Of a stretch of 64,000 nucleotides of DNA, positions 1 to 8,113 are shown piece by piece. Position numbers and translations under genes: made by a program. This stretch comes from Pseudoduganella dura (GTDB taxonomy: Bacteria; Pseudomonadota; Gammaproteobacteria; Burkholderiales; Burkholderiaceae_D), in NCBI RefSeq assembly GCF_009727155.1, contig NZ_WNWM01000002.1, positions 4,650,001 to 4,714,000 on the forward strand. The letters are read 5' to 3'. The notes under the pieces were generated by a model. The model saw nothing but the letters and a program-made list of their open reading frames with translations, had not been told where the DNA came from and searched no databases. Each line of letters starts with the position of its first letter. Within the stretch, counting starts at the first letter, position 1.

Positions 1-315
1 CATCTGGACAAACCGCTTCGGAGACCTGGCTTGACCATATTGCTGACCTGCTGGGACGAAGTCAACGACCCCCGCGTCCCTGCCGATGTTATCGCAGATC
101 AGTTGCCGATGCTGTGGTCCTTTGTGCATAGTAACTGGGCGACGCCCACTGTAATGGGGTTGTCCGCTCTCGGGCGCGCGCTCAGCACGGAAGACGCAGA
201 CGTGGAATTCGCCAGTGTCGGACCAGAGGACTTCGGTTACGTGATACTTCCCGACGGTCAACAGAGCTCGGACATCACCCTGCCAATCCAACGTCTTATG
301 AGCGGGCGAAGCTGA
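1..315 (+). CDS. C-terminal part of a probable TRAFAC-type GTPase of a conflict system (5' end outside window)
   Basis: The frame is open from the first base, so only the last 104 residues are seen. An internal TTG could serve as a start, but the codons before it read on as protein, so a partial gene is more likely. Visible motifs are a hydrophobic strand ending in L-L-T-C-W-D-E (a place where TRAFAC GTPases carry the base-specifying motif), then G-L-S-A-L-G-R and G-Y-V-I-L-P-D-G. From memory these resemble the end of the GTPase domains encoded directly before GAP1 genes. It ends 5 bp before the GAP1-like gene, so the two are probably co-transcribed. The nucleotide-binding P-loop lies outside the window, so the GTPase call rests mostly on context and the short C-terminal pattern. 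Confidence 0.55.
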   Translation, partial: HLDKPLRRPGLTILLTCWDEVNDPRVPADVIADQLPMLWSFVHSNWATPTVMGLSALGRALSTEDADVEFASVGPEDFGYVILPDGQQSSDITLPIQRLMSGRS

Positions 316-320
316 GCGAT

Positions 321-2813
321 ATGCGCGTGGAACAAGCGATTTATGGTGAGGTTGCCCGCCGTGGGCATGGGCTCAGGGCCGCCAGTCCAAATGCGCTGAT
401 GGCGGAGGGTATCGCATCGAAGCTCGACCTGCCTGACACCATCCCGCCCGGCGATCTGAACTGGGGAAAGTTTGTCCGCGGGTTCCCTCTCCCAGATTAC
501 TACGTTCTGGCTCGTACTTTTTTGGACCCAATGGCGTCGCGTGGCGGCATGGTGCTAACTCACGCTCTCTTCATCCCATTGGACGAAATGTGCGCCGTAA
601 GCAGTCTGTCCCCACTCTTCGCCAAGCTACACTCAACCGCTGCAGAGTGCATAGGACCGCTGGAATACCTCCAGGTGGAAACATCGAGCGGAACTCCAGT
701 AGCGCCTGCCGATCTGATTGGTACTGCTAATGCGTTGACGGCCGGCGGGCCTGGCCCAGTGGTCAGGGTTGGTGTTGACGGTTTCGAAGAGCTGATTGAC
801 GCCTTGTGGCACAATCTCTGGCCTTCGATTAGGCGCTCCTTCGCGTTTAGGCTCAGCTTCGGCCCGAACGACGTTATGGTGCAGCCTTCTCCGGTACTCG
901 TCTGCACGCCCGCGCAGCGGCAAGGTCAATGGACTAAGCATCCCATCGTCAAGCCTAGTGATCTTGTGCCTGCAAACGAGTCGGCGAAGATTCTAATTGG
1001 TCAACGCAGCATTGCGCCCATTCTGGCGCTGGCCAACGACCTAGGCGTGGACGTTCAGTCTTTCAAAGATTTGGGTCGGTTGGAGCGCTTGGAGGCTTTA
1101 TTTCCTACTGCCAACACGTTCGACGCGCTCCTTTCTGTCATACGCATGGTTGATGGAATTTCGAGTCAAAAGGATTGTGGCGAGCGATTGAAGAACCAGC
1201 TCATCGATCGCTTCTCGGCCGTACTGCCCAGTGCCCAACCTAGCCAGCTACTGCAGCTGAGGAATTTGGATTTCGCAGGCTTCCCTAGCTCAGCGGCCGT
1301 ATGGAAGGCAATGGCACAAGTTGTCGGCGATCTCGATTTCGAGCCCCTGGACGATTTAAGCGCGATGGAATTGGTCACTGCCTCCGTTGATAGCGATCGA
1401 GCAATTGCGCCTTGGCGCGAAGCCGCTAGCGCCGGGCTAGGTATTGCTGCTCACCGTACTAAACCTACCGTCTACAAAGCGATCTGGAGATGGGCCAAGG
1501 CGAACTCCAAAGCGTTCTTCACGGCCCTCGGCGTGCTGCCAGATGACTCAGAAATAGAACTGCGGCTGGTTCAGGTTGCCCCAAAGGCTTTGGCCGTCCT
1601 TAACCAGGAAGCACTGCTCTGTGCTTTGGTGCGAAAGCGCTGGTTGACTGCCCACGGTGCCGCCTTGGGCGCAATTGCGCCGCCCCTGGAAGCCGTACAG
1701 CGTCAACTGGCTGCGGAAGTCGACCAGACGTCAAGTCAAGGTATCCGAGCGGCCATAGGGAATGCTACCCCCGCGCAGGTGCTGGAATGTGCAGTCAAGC
1801 TGAAAGATGCTCGACTCGTAGATCTGTGCGCTGAGCTGGCTTGGAAATGCCCAGAGATGTTGGCTGATATTCGCTGCGAGGAGATTACTGAGCAGAAGAT
1901 CTGGGCGGCAGCAATTTTCAAACAGCCGGCACTATGGAACTCTCCTCGAAACGCAGCCGATGTGCGCAACACCGTTCTGACGCGCCTCGAGAGTGGGCAT
2001 GCGGTTGAGTCAGGCCTGCTGGACGCGTTCTCCCATACGCCCCTTGCCAATCTCAGTGGTACCCCGGACCGAGCGCTACTTTGGTCATCTCTGCCTGCAG
2101 CTCTGCTCCCCCGGTATTTGGATGCGACTGCTTGTGGTTGGTTGGATACGGCTACGGCCACGGCCTTTAACATGGCGCCGCCAGAACCGGTCTTGGAATG
2201 CGCGATCGTTGCAAGCCCTAGGTTACAACAGGTGCTCGGCGACGAACTGAAGCCATTTGAAATTCGCTTGGCAATTGTCGCTTCCCTGCCATTATTTGGT
2301 GAAGAAGCGCTTGTCACCTGGCTCGGCAACACGTTACGAAGCATCAGGGCATTGTCCACTAGCCAAGCCGAGCAGCTTGGAGGTTTGGTCGCGGCTCGCG
2401 GTTGGAAACTGGCTGCCGAATTCCTCGCGGCAAAACGCGACGACTATCGTAACGACCTTTTACCAGCGCTAAGGAGGTGCGAGCACTTACTCGACTTCTA
2501 CCTGCGTTTGAAGCTGAAGCTCTCGACACCCAGCAGAGCCGAGAAGTGGCGGGCACTTGAACGTGAGGCTTGTGAGCTATATCCGGATGGACCTGAAACG
2601 GACGAACTCTGGTCGCGCGCCGGCGGCAAAAACTACCAGCTTGGAAAGGGGACCCAGAATGGTATAGCACGCTGGCACAGCGCGCTGTCATTAGTGCGCA
2701 TGGGCTCCGGTCCTAAAGCTCGCGAACTCCTCGCGGAAATGTGCCAGGACTTTCCAAACAACGAGCCCCTACGATTGTACGCGCAAGATACCGACATCGT
2801 TGGGCCCCATTGA
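321..2813 (+). CDS. GAP1-like GTPase-associated protein with C-terminal effector-associated adaptor domain
   Basis: A large cytoplasmic protein of 830 residues with no signal peptide or membrane segment. The N-terminus (residues 2-100: E-Q-A-I-Y-G-E, then F-P-L-P-D-Y-Y-V-L-A-R-T-F and G-G-M-V-L-T-H-A-L) matches my memory of the GAP1-N1 domain of GTPase-associated protein 1. The middle is mostly helical. The C-terminus (about 748-822) carries Y-P-D-G-P, L-W-S-R-A-G-G, W-H-S-A-L and D-F-P-N-N. The same pattern ends the caspase-like gene 16 bp downstream, so the two proteins probably dock through homotypic adaptor domains. The family role, from comparative genomics, is to link a GTPase sensor to a cell-killing effector; no biochemical activity is claimed. 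The start at 321 has no clear Shine-Dalgarno and is probably coupled to the preceding gene. Base composition is more AT-rich than the core genes, consistent with horizontal transfer. Confidence 0.7.
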   Translation: MRVEQAIYGEVARRGHGLRAASPNALMAEGIASKLDLPDTIPPGDLNWGKFVRGFPLPDYYVLARTFLDPMASRGGMVLTHALFIPLDEMCAVSSLSPLFAKLHSTAAECIGPLEYLQVETSSGTPVAPADLIGTANALTAGGPGPVVRVGVDGFEELIDALWHNLWPSIRRSFAFRLSFGPNDVMVQPSPVLVCTPAQRQGQWTKHPIVKPSDLVPANESAKILIGQRSIAPILALANDLGVDVQSFKDLGRLERLEALFPTANTFDALLSVIRMVDGISSQKDCGERLKNQLIDRFSAVLPSAQPSQLLQLRNLDFAGFPSSAAVWKAMAQVVGDLDFEPLDDLSAMELVTASVDSDRAIAPWREAASAGLGIAAHRTKPTVYKAIWRWAKANSKAFFTALGVLPDDSEIELRLVQVAPKALAVLNQEALLCALVRKRWLTAHGAALGAIAPPLEAVQRQLAAEVDQTSSQGIRAAIGNATPAQVLECAVKLKDARLVDLCAELAWKCPEMLADIRCEEITEQKIWAAAIFKQPALWNSPRNAADVRNTVLTRLESGHAVESGLLDAFSHTPLANLSGTPDRALLWSSLPAALLPRYLDATACGWLDTATATAFNMAPPEPVLECAIVASPRLQQVLGDELKPFEIRLAIVASLPLFGEEALVTWLGNTLRSIRALSTSQAEQLGGLVAARGWKLAAEFLAAKRDDYRNDLLPALRRCEHLLDFYLRLKLKLSTPSRAEKWRALEREACELYPDGPETDELWSRAGGKNYQLGKGTQNGIARWHSALSLVRMGSGPKARELLAEMCQDFPNNEPLRLYAQDTDIVGPH

Positions 2814-2829
2814 GACCTGAGGAGCCATC

Positions 2830-3984
2830 ATGTTTTTCTACTACGACTACCAAAGCACCAGCCCTAATACCATGACTACGACAGGCTACCCACAAGGTCA
2901 CGCGCTCCTCATCGGCGTGGCGAATTACAAAAATATCTCGAGCCTGCCGGCCGCAATCCTGAACGACGCCACAGACGTGGCGGCAACGCTATCGTCAACG
3001 CAATATTGCGGCTACCCGCAGGCCAACGTCGTTACCCTCCTCGATGGCGCGGCTACTCGAGCAGCAGTATTAAAGGACTTGGACGAGCTTGCTGCTCGCA
3101 CAACTCCGGACAGCACTGCATGCGTATTTTTCTCAGGCCATGGCGGCATCGTGGACAACAATGGCCAAGAAGACAGTGTGTGGGCGACGGTAGACACGGA
3201 CCTGGACGACCTTGCGGGCACGTCAATCAGCTCCCAAGAGCTGGCCAGTGCATTTGCCAATATCAAGGCGAAGCAATTGCTTGTCTTCATTGACGCCTGC
3301 CATGCCGGAGGTGCGGCAATTTCTAAACAGCTGACCGATGGCAAGGGCCACGTGCTGAAGTCGGGCTATTCGCAAAAAGCCTTTGAAAGACTGGCCACAG
3401 GGACCGGCCGCGCCTTAATGGCGTCCTGCCGTGCTGACGAAACGTCTGGGGTGTTTCCCAACGCGCGCAATAGCGTTTTCACTACGACCCTCCTAGCGGG
3501 ACTGAAAGGTGCTGCCGACAAAGGCGCCAGTGGCGTCATCAAGGTATTCGACCTCTTCAACTACATCTCTGAAGAAGTACCGAAGCTTATACCGGATACT
3601 CAGCATCCAATCTTCAAGGCAGACAACCTGGAGGTGAATTTCGCTGTCGCGCTCAACCAAGGCGGCGTGAAATCGGCAAACGCTACGGCGAATGTCCAGA
3701 CGAACGCCCCCTCGGCCCAGCAGCCCGATCCTTGGCAGCTCCTTGAGCAGGCGCTCGTCGCCGTGTACCCATTCGGACCGAGAGACCAGGAAATCTGGAG
3801 CCGCGCCGGAGGGGACTTGTCGCGATTGCAGTACCAGTCGTCTGGCCAAGCTGCCTGGCATTCCGCGCTACGAACACTCAAGCAGGGCGGCGGCGGTGCC
3901 AACATCAGCTCTACTAGCCTGCTTCGTACAGCAAAAGAGGACTACCCACAGAACCCACAACTCGCCCAATTGCAAGCGCCGTGA
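2830..3984 (+). CDS. Caspase-like (C14/metacaspase-type) protease effector with C-terminal adaptor domain
   Basis: 384 residues. The p20-like caspase domain spans about residues 23-290. The catalytic dyad is visible as His104 in F-F-S-G-H-G-G and Cys157 in F-I-D-A-C-H-A-G, with L-L-I-G-V-A-N-Y as the first strand. After a short linker, residues 310-384 form a module with Y-P-F-G-P, I-W-S-R-A-G-G, W-H-S-A-L and D-Y-P-Q-N, homologous to the end of the GAP1-like protein. The protease probably becomes active when the GTPase/GAP1 sensor assembles, cleaving host proteins in a suicide-type response; this is inference from the family. The start at 2830 is supported by AGGAG 6 bp upstream; Met15 (2872) is an alternative. 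It is the last gene before a strong terminator. Confidence 0.85.
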   Translation: MFFYYDYQSTSPNTMTTTGYPQGHALLIGVANYKNISSLPAAILNDATDVAATLSSTQYCGYPQANVVTLLDGAATRAAVLKDLDELAARTTPDSTACVFFSGHGGIVDNNGQEDSVWATVDTDLDDLAGTSISSQELASAFANIKAKQLLVFIDACHAGGAAISKQLTDGKGHVLKSGYSQKAFERLATGTGRALMASCRADETSGVFPNARNSVFTTTLLAGLKGAADKGASGVIKVFDLFNYISEEVPKLIPDTQHPIFKADNLEVNFAVALNQGGVKSANATANVQTNAPSAQQPDPWQLLEQALVAVYPFGPRDQEIWSRAGGDLSRLQYQSSGQAAWHSALRTLKQGGGGANISSTSLLRTAKEDYPQNPQLAQLQAP

Positions 3985-4007
3985 GAAGCACTCAGAAAAT
4001 GAAAAAG

Positions 4008-4050
4008 GCCCGGCCTCCCCATCACGGGTGAGCCGGGCATCTCTTTTTTT
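4008..4050 (+). terminator. Rho-independent terminator after the caspase gene
   Basis: GCCCGGC (4008-4014) pairs with GCCGGGC (4032-4038), followed by a T-rich tract to 4050. It lies 24 bp after the caspase stop and closes the conflict operon. Confidence 0.85.
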
Positions 4051-4441
4051 AAGTTGGCTATACGGCCGATCCGGTTGTGGGCGATCTCCTGTCGCGCGTG
4101 CGCTGGTCAGAATCAGGCCGCAAGTTCGCTGTGAGCTCCGGGGGCGCAGGCCAATTCCTCGAAAAAGTCAATCGCGCATTTAGCTGGAGAGTCGCCGTTT
4201 TTAATGGAATTGACACTAGCTTTTCAATAGCAGCATCAATGTGGCATTCTCCCAGTATCACGGACACTTCTGTAACGCTTGGCAGCACATATACACAGAG
4301 CCGTGTCAGAACTGCATATGCTTGAACGAATTGTTAGGCGCCAGAGCGGCTCTGCCAAAAGAGGCAGCCGTCGCGCCTTGTCCCATCAATCCTTCCAGTG
4401 CACAGTAGAGGCCTCGCAACGACCGGATCCAGGAGCACCCC
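4051..4441. other. Gene-poor boundary between the low-GC island and the core
   Basis: 391 bases with no convincing gene. Short frames exist on both strands (4077-4325 plus; GTG 4288 to 4058 minus) but match nothing I recognise. The segment contains an attC-like sequence (separate entry). Composition shifts to the high GC of the core after about 4340. Confidence 0.6.
4270..4339. repeat. Integron attC-like site (degenerate)
   Basis: Positions 4320-4339 read, on the minus strand, GCCTAACAATTCGTTCAAGC. From memory this is the R''-spacer-L'' half of class 1 integron attC sites such as that of aadA1, apart from one base in the core. About 45 bp further on, the minus strand has CAAGCGTTACAG, resembling the other half (L'-R') but departing from the GTTRRRY core. 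Read on the plus strand the terminal core is GTTAGGC, which fits consensus. One half looks intact and the other decayed. No integrase gene is in the window. Confidence 0.5.
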
Positions 4442-5203
4442 ATGCGCGCACAACGACTCGACTTCATGGGCGCTTACGGCACCACCCTGGCCGCGCGCCT
4501 CGATGCGCCGGACGGCCCGGCCCGGGCCTACGCGCTGTTCGCCCACTGCTTTACATGCGGCAAGGATGTATTCGCGGCCAGCCGCATCGCCCAGGCGCTC
4601 ACGGACCACGGCATCGCCGTGCTGCGCTTCGACTTCACGGGCCTGGGCGCCAGCGAAGGCGAGTTCGCCAACACCAATTTCTCGTCGAACGTGGCGGACC
4701 TGCTGGCTGCCGCCGATTACCTGCGCACGCACTTCGCGGCGCCGCGGCTGCTGATCGGACACAGCCTGGGCGGCGCGGCGACACTGGCGGTGGCGGGCAA
4801 GGTGCCGGAAGCGCGGGCGGTGGTGACGGTCGCCGCGCCGAGCGATCCGGCGCACGTCACGCACCTGTTCCGCGACCAGATCGATACCATCACGGCGCAA
4901 GGGGAGGCGCAAGTGCAGCTGGCGGGCCGGCCGTTCCGCATCCGCAAGCAGTTCCTCGACGACGTGGCCGAACAGAAGCTGAAGGAAAAGATCGGTGTGC
5001 TGCGCAAGGCCCTGCTGGTGATGCACGCGCCCGGCGACACCACGGTGGGCATCGAGAACGCGATGAACATCTTCGTCGCGGCAAAACACCCGAAGAGTTA
5101 CGTGTCGCTCGACACGGCGGACCACCTGCTGACGAAACGCGACGATGCCGTGTACGTGGCGAACCTGATCGCCGCGTGGAGCGAACGTTATCTGCAGGAT
5201 TAA
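4442..5203 (+). CDS. Alpha/beta hydrolase (type usually fused to or paired with OsmC)
   Basis: 253 residues, cytoplasmic. Nucleophile Ser108 lies in G-H-S-L-G-G. Asp199 (H-A-P-G-D) and His228 (T-A-D-H) complete the triad, and F-A-H-C-F-T-C-G at 33-40 forms the oxyanion region. The sequence resembles the hydrolase half of the two-domain alpha/beta hydrolase-OsmC proteins, but the frame stops at 253 and no OsmC domain follows. Substrate unknown. Start at 4442 follows an AGGAG about 8 bp upstream. The next gene, a GST, is convergent 55 bp away. Function in electrophile or peroxide detoxification would suit that neighbour but is only inference. Confidence 0.8.
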   Translation: MRAQRLDFMGAYGTTLAARLDAPDGPARAYALFAHCFTCGKDVFAASRIAQALTDHGIAVLRFDFTGLGASEGEFANTNFSSNVADLLAAADYLRTHFAAPRLLIGHSLGGAATLAVAGKVPEARAVVTVAAPSDPAHVTHLFRDQIDTITAQGEAQVQLAGRPFRIRKQFLDDVAEQKLKEKIGVLRKALLVMHAPGDTTVGIENAMNIFVAAKHPKSYVSLDTADHLLTKRDDAVYVANLIAAWSERYLQD

Positions 5204-5258
5204 AGCGGCGCGATGGACGCCCGCAAGGGCCGGCCGGCAGGCCAACGCTGCGCCGTGA

Positions 5259-5888
5259 TCAGACGCCGCGCGGCTTCCACGCCATTCCCTTCCGCACGGC
5301 CGGCCGCGCACCCACGAGCGCCAGCCAGCGCTGCAGATCCGGCTTGTCCAGCCTGTCGCCCAGCGTGTCCTTCAGGCGCTCGCCGGCGGCGATGATCCAC
5401 GTGTAGCACGCGATGTCGGCGATCGTGTAGTCGTCGCCGGCCACGTATTGCGCGCCGGCCAGCTGCGTGTCGAGCACCGTCAGCAGCCGGTCCGCTTCCT
5501 TGACGAAGCGCTCCAGCGCGAACGCGTCGTCCTGTTTCGCAAAAAAGCCCAGCTGGCCCAGCATGGGGCCGAGGCCGCCGATCTGCCAGTGCAGCCATTG
5601 CGTGGCCTGCCAGCGCGCCGCGCCGGACGGCGCCAGGAACCGGCCGTATTTGTCCGCCAGATAGGTCAGGATCGCGCCGCTCTCGAACAGGGACAGCGGG
5701 CCGCCTTCGGCTTCGTCATCCAGGATCGCGGGAATCTTGTTGTTCGGCGACAGCTTCAGGAACTCGGGCCGGAACTGCTCGTCCTTGCCGATGTTGACCG
5801 GCACGATGTCATACGGCACGGCCAGTTCTTCGAGCAGGATGAGGGGCTTGCGGCCGTTCGGGGTGGTCCAGGTATGCAGAGTGATCAT
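5259..5888 (-). CDS. Nu-class glutathione S-transferase / disulfide-bond oxidoreductase (YfcG/YghU-like)
   Basis: 209 residues. The N-terminal thioredoxin-like domain has T-T-P-N-G-R-K near residues 8-14, the Thr/Asn signature that replaces catalytic Tyr/Ser in YfcG and YghU. It continues with N-N-K-I-P-A-I-L (cis-Pro) and F-E-S-G-A-I glutathione-binding segments. The C-terminal helical domain contains the usual Y-T-I-A-D-I-A N-capping box. The likely role is GSH-dependent disulfide reduction or peroxide removal in the cytoplasm. Length is normal for the class. No partner gene is adjacent; the alpha/beta hydrolase is convergent. Confidence 0.88.
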   Translation of the reverse strand: MITLHTWTTPNGRKPLILLEELAVPYDIVPVNIGKDEQFRPEFLKLSPNNKIPAILDDEAEGGPLSLFESGAILTYLADKYGRFLAPSGAARWQATQWLHWQIGGLGPMLGQLGFFAKQDDAFALERFVKEADRLLTVLDTQLAGAQYVAGDDYTIADIACYTWIIAAGERLKDTLGDRLDKPDLQRWLALVGARPAVRKGMAWKPRGV

Positions 5889-5925
5889 GGTGGTCTCCAG
5901 TTGGGGAAACTGTAGCGTGGAGGAT

Positions 5926-5963
5926 GAAAAACGGGCGCACGTCCCGCGAAGGAGGTGCGCCCG
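5926..5963 (-). terminator. Terminator after the M61 peptidase gene
   Basis: On the minus strand CGGGCGCAC and GTGCGCCCG (5955-5963 and 5932-5940) form a 9-bp stem followed by a T run (5927-5931 complement), 21 bp after the stop codon. Confidence 0.75.
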
Positions 5964-5983
5964 CTGTCATCCGGGAAATAAGG

Positions 5984-7906
5984 TTATTTCCGCGGCTGCA
6001 GGATCAGCTGCAGGCGGTCCGGCGTGCCGTCGATCCGCTCCAGGCGCGGGTACTTCAGGCCGCCATGGTAGTCGAGCGACACGGTGCGGTAGTCGTTGCC
6101 GCGCTTGACCAGCAGGTCGATCGGCTTGCTGTCCTTGACGGCTGCCGTGACGGCGGAGCGCAGCAGTTCCGGCTTGTACGCGCGGCCGTTGACGGCCAGC
6201 ACCGTCGTGTTGCCGGCCAGGCCGGCCTTGAAGCCCGGGCCATCCCACACGATGGCGGCGATCTTGCCGTCGCTGCCCACCGAGAAGCCCAGCGAGTACT
6301 GGAAGTTCGCGGTCTTGCTCACGTCTTCCACGCCCTTCAGGAAGTCGGTCTGCTTGTCCGTGTAGACGAGCTTCCAGCCGGCGCGGGCCAGGCCGTCCAG
6401 CGGAGCCGGGCCGGTTTCCTCGACGCGCTGTTTCAGGAACGGCGCCCAGTCGAACGGCTGCAGCGTGTTGAGCGCTTTCACGACGTCGTCGAACGTGTAG
6501 TGCTTGGCCACGATGGTACCGTTGTCCACGCCGAAGAACACCCTGGCGAAGTCATCGAGCGAACGCTTCTCGCCGGACAGTTCGCGGATCTTCGTATCGA
6601 CATCGAGCCAGATCAGCGCGCCTTCCGAGTAGTAATCCTCGCTGCGCTGCCAGTTCGGCCAGACCTGCGGGCGGCGCTGGGTGATGATCGGGTCGTTCGT
6701 GGTATCGATCACGGGGCGCCAGCTGCGGCCCTGCACGTTCGCATACGTGGCCGCCATGCTGGCGATCATGTCGCGCACGCTGGACTGCTGCACCAGGCCG
6801 GAACGGGAAGACAGCACCTGGCCCCAGTACTGCGTCTGGCCTTCGTAGACCCACAGCAGGTTGTTGTCCAGCGGCGTGTTGAAGTTCGGCACGTCCTGGC
6901 CTTTCGGGCGGCGGAACTTGCCGTTCCACGAGTGCGTGAATTCATGCGGCAGCAGGGTGCGCACCGCTTCGGTCTTGGTCCACTCGGTGAAGTAGTTGGC
7001 CTTGACGGCGTTCTCGCTGGACTGGTGGTGCTCGCGGCCCACGCCGCCGAATTCGTCCGACAGCGCGAACAGGAAATCATAGTGCGCGTAGTGCTGCGAA
7101 TCGAACAGCTTGTAGGCCTGCCGGACCAGCTCGCGGTGCGGGGCGATCTGCTCGGGTTTCGCCTCCAGCGCCTCCGCCGTGTCGGCCACGATGTTCAGGC
7201 GCACCGGCAGCTTCGCACCCGGATCGAGGTCGATCTGCCTGAAATGGCGGCCGGCGAACAGCGGCGAATCGATGAATGTTTCCAGGTCCGTCGCCTTGAA
7301 GCGCACTTCGTCGCCCTGGCGCGAGGCGGTCTCCAGCGCGGTGCCGTACTGCCAGCCGGCGGGCAAGGTCAGCGTGGTCTGGATCGGAATCCGGCGCACG
7401 TGGTAGCCGGCCGGGTACATCGTCATCGATTGCCACTGGATGCCGAGGATGTCCGGCGTCATCGCGATGCGGCCCTGGCCGGCTTCGTTCGGCGACAGGT
7501 GCTGGTATTCGACCTCCAGCGTTTTCGCATCGCGCGGCACGTCGACCTGGAAGGCGAACACGTTCAACGGATCGCGCTTCCACGCCACCGGCTTGCCGTT
7601 CGCCGAAACCTTCAGGCCGGCGAGCTGGTGCAGCGCACCGGTGGGGCCGTGCTGCGCGGTGACCCATTGCGGATACAGCAGTGTCATCTTGCCGGGTCTG
7701 ACCGGGATCGACTGCTGGATGCGGAAGATGTTGCGGGCGGTGTCCGAGGCGTCGATCTTCATCTGGATCGTGCCGGGGTAGGGCTGGTCCGCCGAAGGGG
7801 GCAGCGGATCGGCGCTTGCGGAGGAGGCGAATGATGCGGTGGCGAATACGGTGGCGGCTAGCAGCGCTGGCAGGATCGCTGCGCGCAGTGGCAGTGGCAA
7901 GGTCAT
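5984..7906 (-). CDS. M61 family metallopeptidase (glycyl aminopeptidase-like) with PDZ domain, exported
   Basis: 640 residues from the ATG at 7906. That start puts a classic signal peptide (hydrophobic 8-28, A-S-A-D cleavage near 32) at the N-terminus; the longer open frame upstream is antisense to hsp20 and is rejected. The zinc motif H-E-F-T-H lies at 321-325. A downstream Glu in the Y-E-G-Q-T-Q-Y segment probably supplies the third ligand. An all-beta N-terminal domain precedes the peptidase fold, and a C-terminal PDZ-like domain (about 520-615, L-G-F-S-V and G-P-G-F-K-A-G-L) follows. It is predicted to trim Gly/Ala-rich N-termini of peptides in the periplasm. It stands alone with its own terminator. 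Confidence 0.88.
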   Translation of the reverse strand: MTLPLPLRAAILPALLAATVFATASFASSASADPLPPSADQPYPGTIQMKIDASDTARNIFRIQQSIPVRPGKMTLLYPQWVTAQHGPTGALHQLAGLKVSANGKPVAWKRDPLNVFAFQVDVPRDAKTLEVEYQHLSPNEAGQGRIAMTPDILGIQWQSMTMYPAGYHVRRIPIQTTLTLPAGWQYGTALETASRQGDEVRFKATDLETFIDSPLFAGRHFRQIDLDPGAKLPVRLNIVADTAEALEAKPEQIAPHRELVRQAYKLFDSQHYAHYDFLFALSDEFGGVGREHHQSSENAVKANYFTEWTKTEAVRTLLPHEFTHSWNGKFRRPKGQDVPNFNTPLDNNLLWVYEGQTQYWGQVLSSRSGLVQQSSVRDMIASMAATYANVQGRSWRPVIDTTNDPIITQRRPQVWPNWQRSEDYYSEGALIWLDVDTKIRELSGEKRSLDDFARVFFGVDNGTIVAKHYTFDDVVKALNTLQPFDWAPFLKQRVEETGPAPLDGLARAGWKLVYTDKQTDFLKGVEDVSKTANFQYSLGFSVGSDGKIAAIVWDGPGFKAGLAGNTTVLAVNGRAYKPELLRSAVTAAVKDSKPIDLLVKRGNDYRTVSLDYHGGLKYPRLERIDGTPDRLQLILQPRK

Positions 7907-8002
7907 CGGCAATATGGTCAGGGTTGGTCCAAGCGGGCGAGTGTAGCACGTGAGAAACACGAATTGTTTCAGAATGTAAAACCAAAAAATTCTCAAAAAG
8001 TG

Positions 8003-8033
8003 CCCCTTGAAACCTTTGTGGTTCGCCGTATAT
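8003..8033 (+). promoter_or_regulatory. Sigma-32-type heat-shock promoter of hsp20
   Basis: CCCTTGAA (ending 8011) matches the RpoH -35 element. CCGTATAT (8026-8033) lies 14 bp downstream and resembles the CCCCATAT -10 element. A transcript starting near 8040 would begin just at the first hairpin of the leader. Confidence 0.65.
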
Positions 8034-8040
8034 TGGATGC

Positions 8041-8113
8041 AGCGGTTGCCCACGAGGGGGCCGCAGGTGAGTTGAAAAACTCGATATCGCTTAACTTCGA
8101 AAGGATATCCATC
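8041..8113 (+). promoter_or_regulatory. ROSE-like RNA thermometer in the first hsp20 leader
   Basis: A first hairpin (about 8042-8064) is followed by an SD-masking hairpin. There GATATCGCTT (8083-8092) can pair with AAAGGATATC (8100-8109), which contains the ribosome-binding site. The anti-SD strand contains UCGCU, fitting the UYGCU hallmark of ROSE elements (G-G mismatch opposite AGGA). The same arrangement occurs before the second hsp20. Prediction by eye only. Confidence 0.55.

Noticed and set aside
4058..4325. Short open frames on both strands in the island boundary
   Set aside because: No recognised protein features and no SD; the stretch is better explained as an attC-like remnant and spacer.
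5924..7834. 636-residue open frame opposite the M61 peptidase
   Set aside because: It is antisense to a gene with clear catalytic motifs, is His/Arg/Val-rich as expected of a GC-rich shadow, and has no SD.
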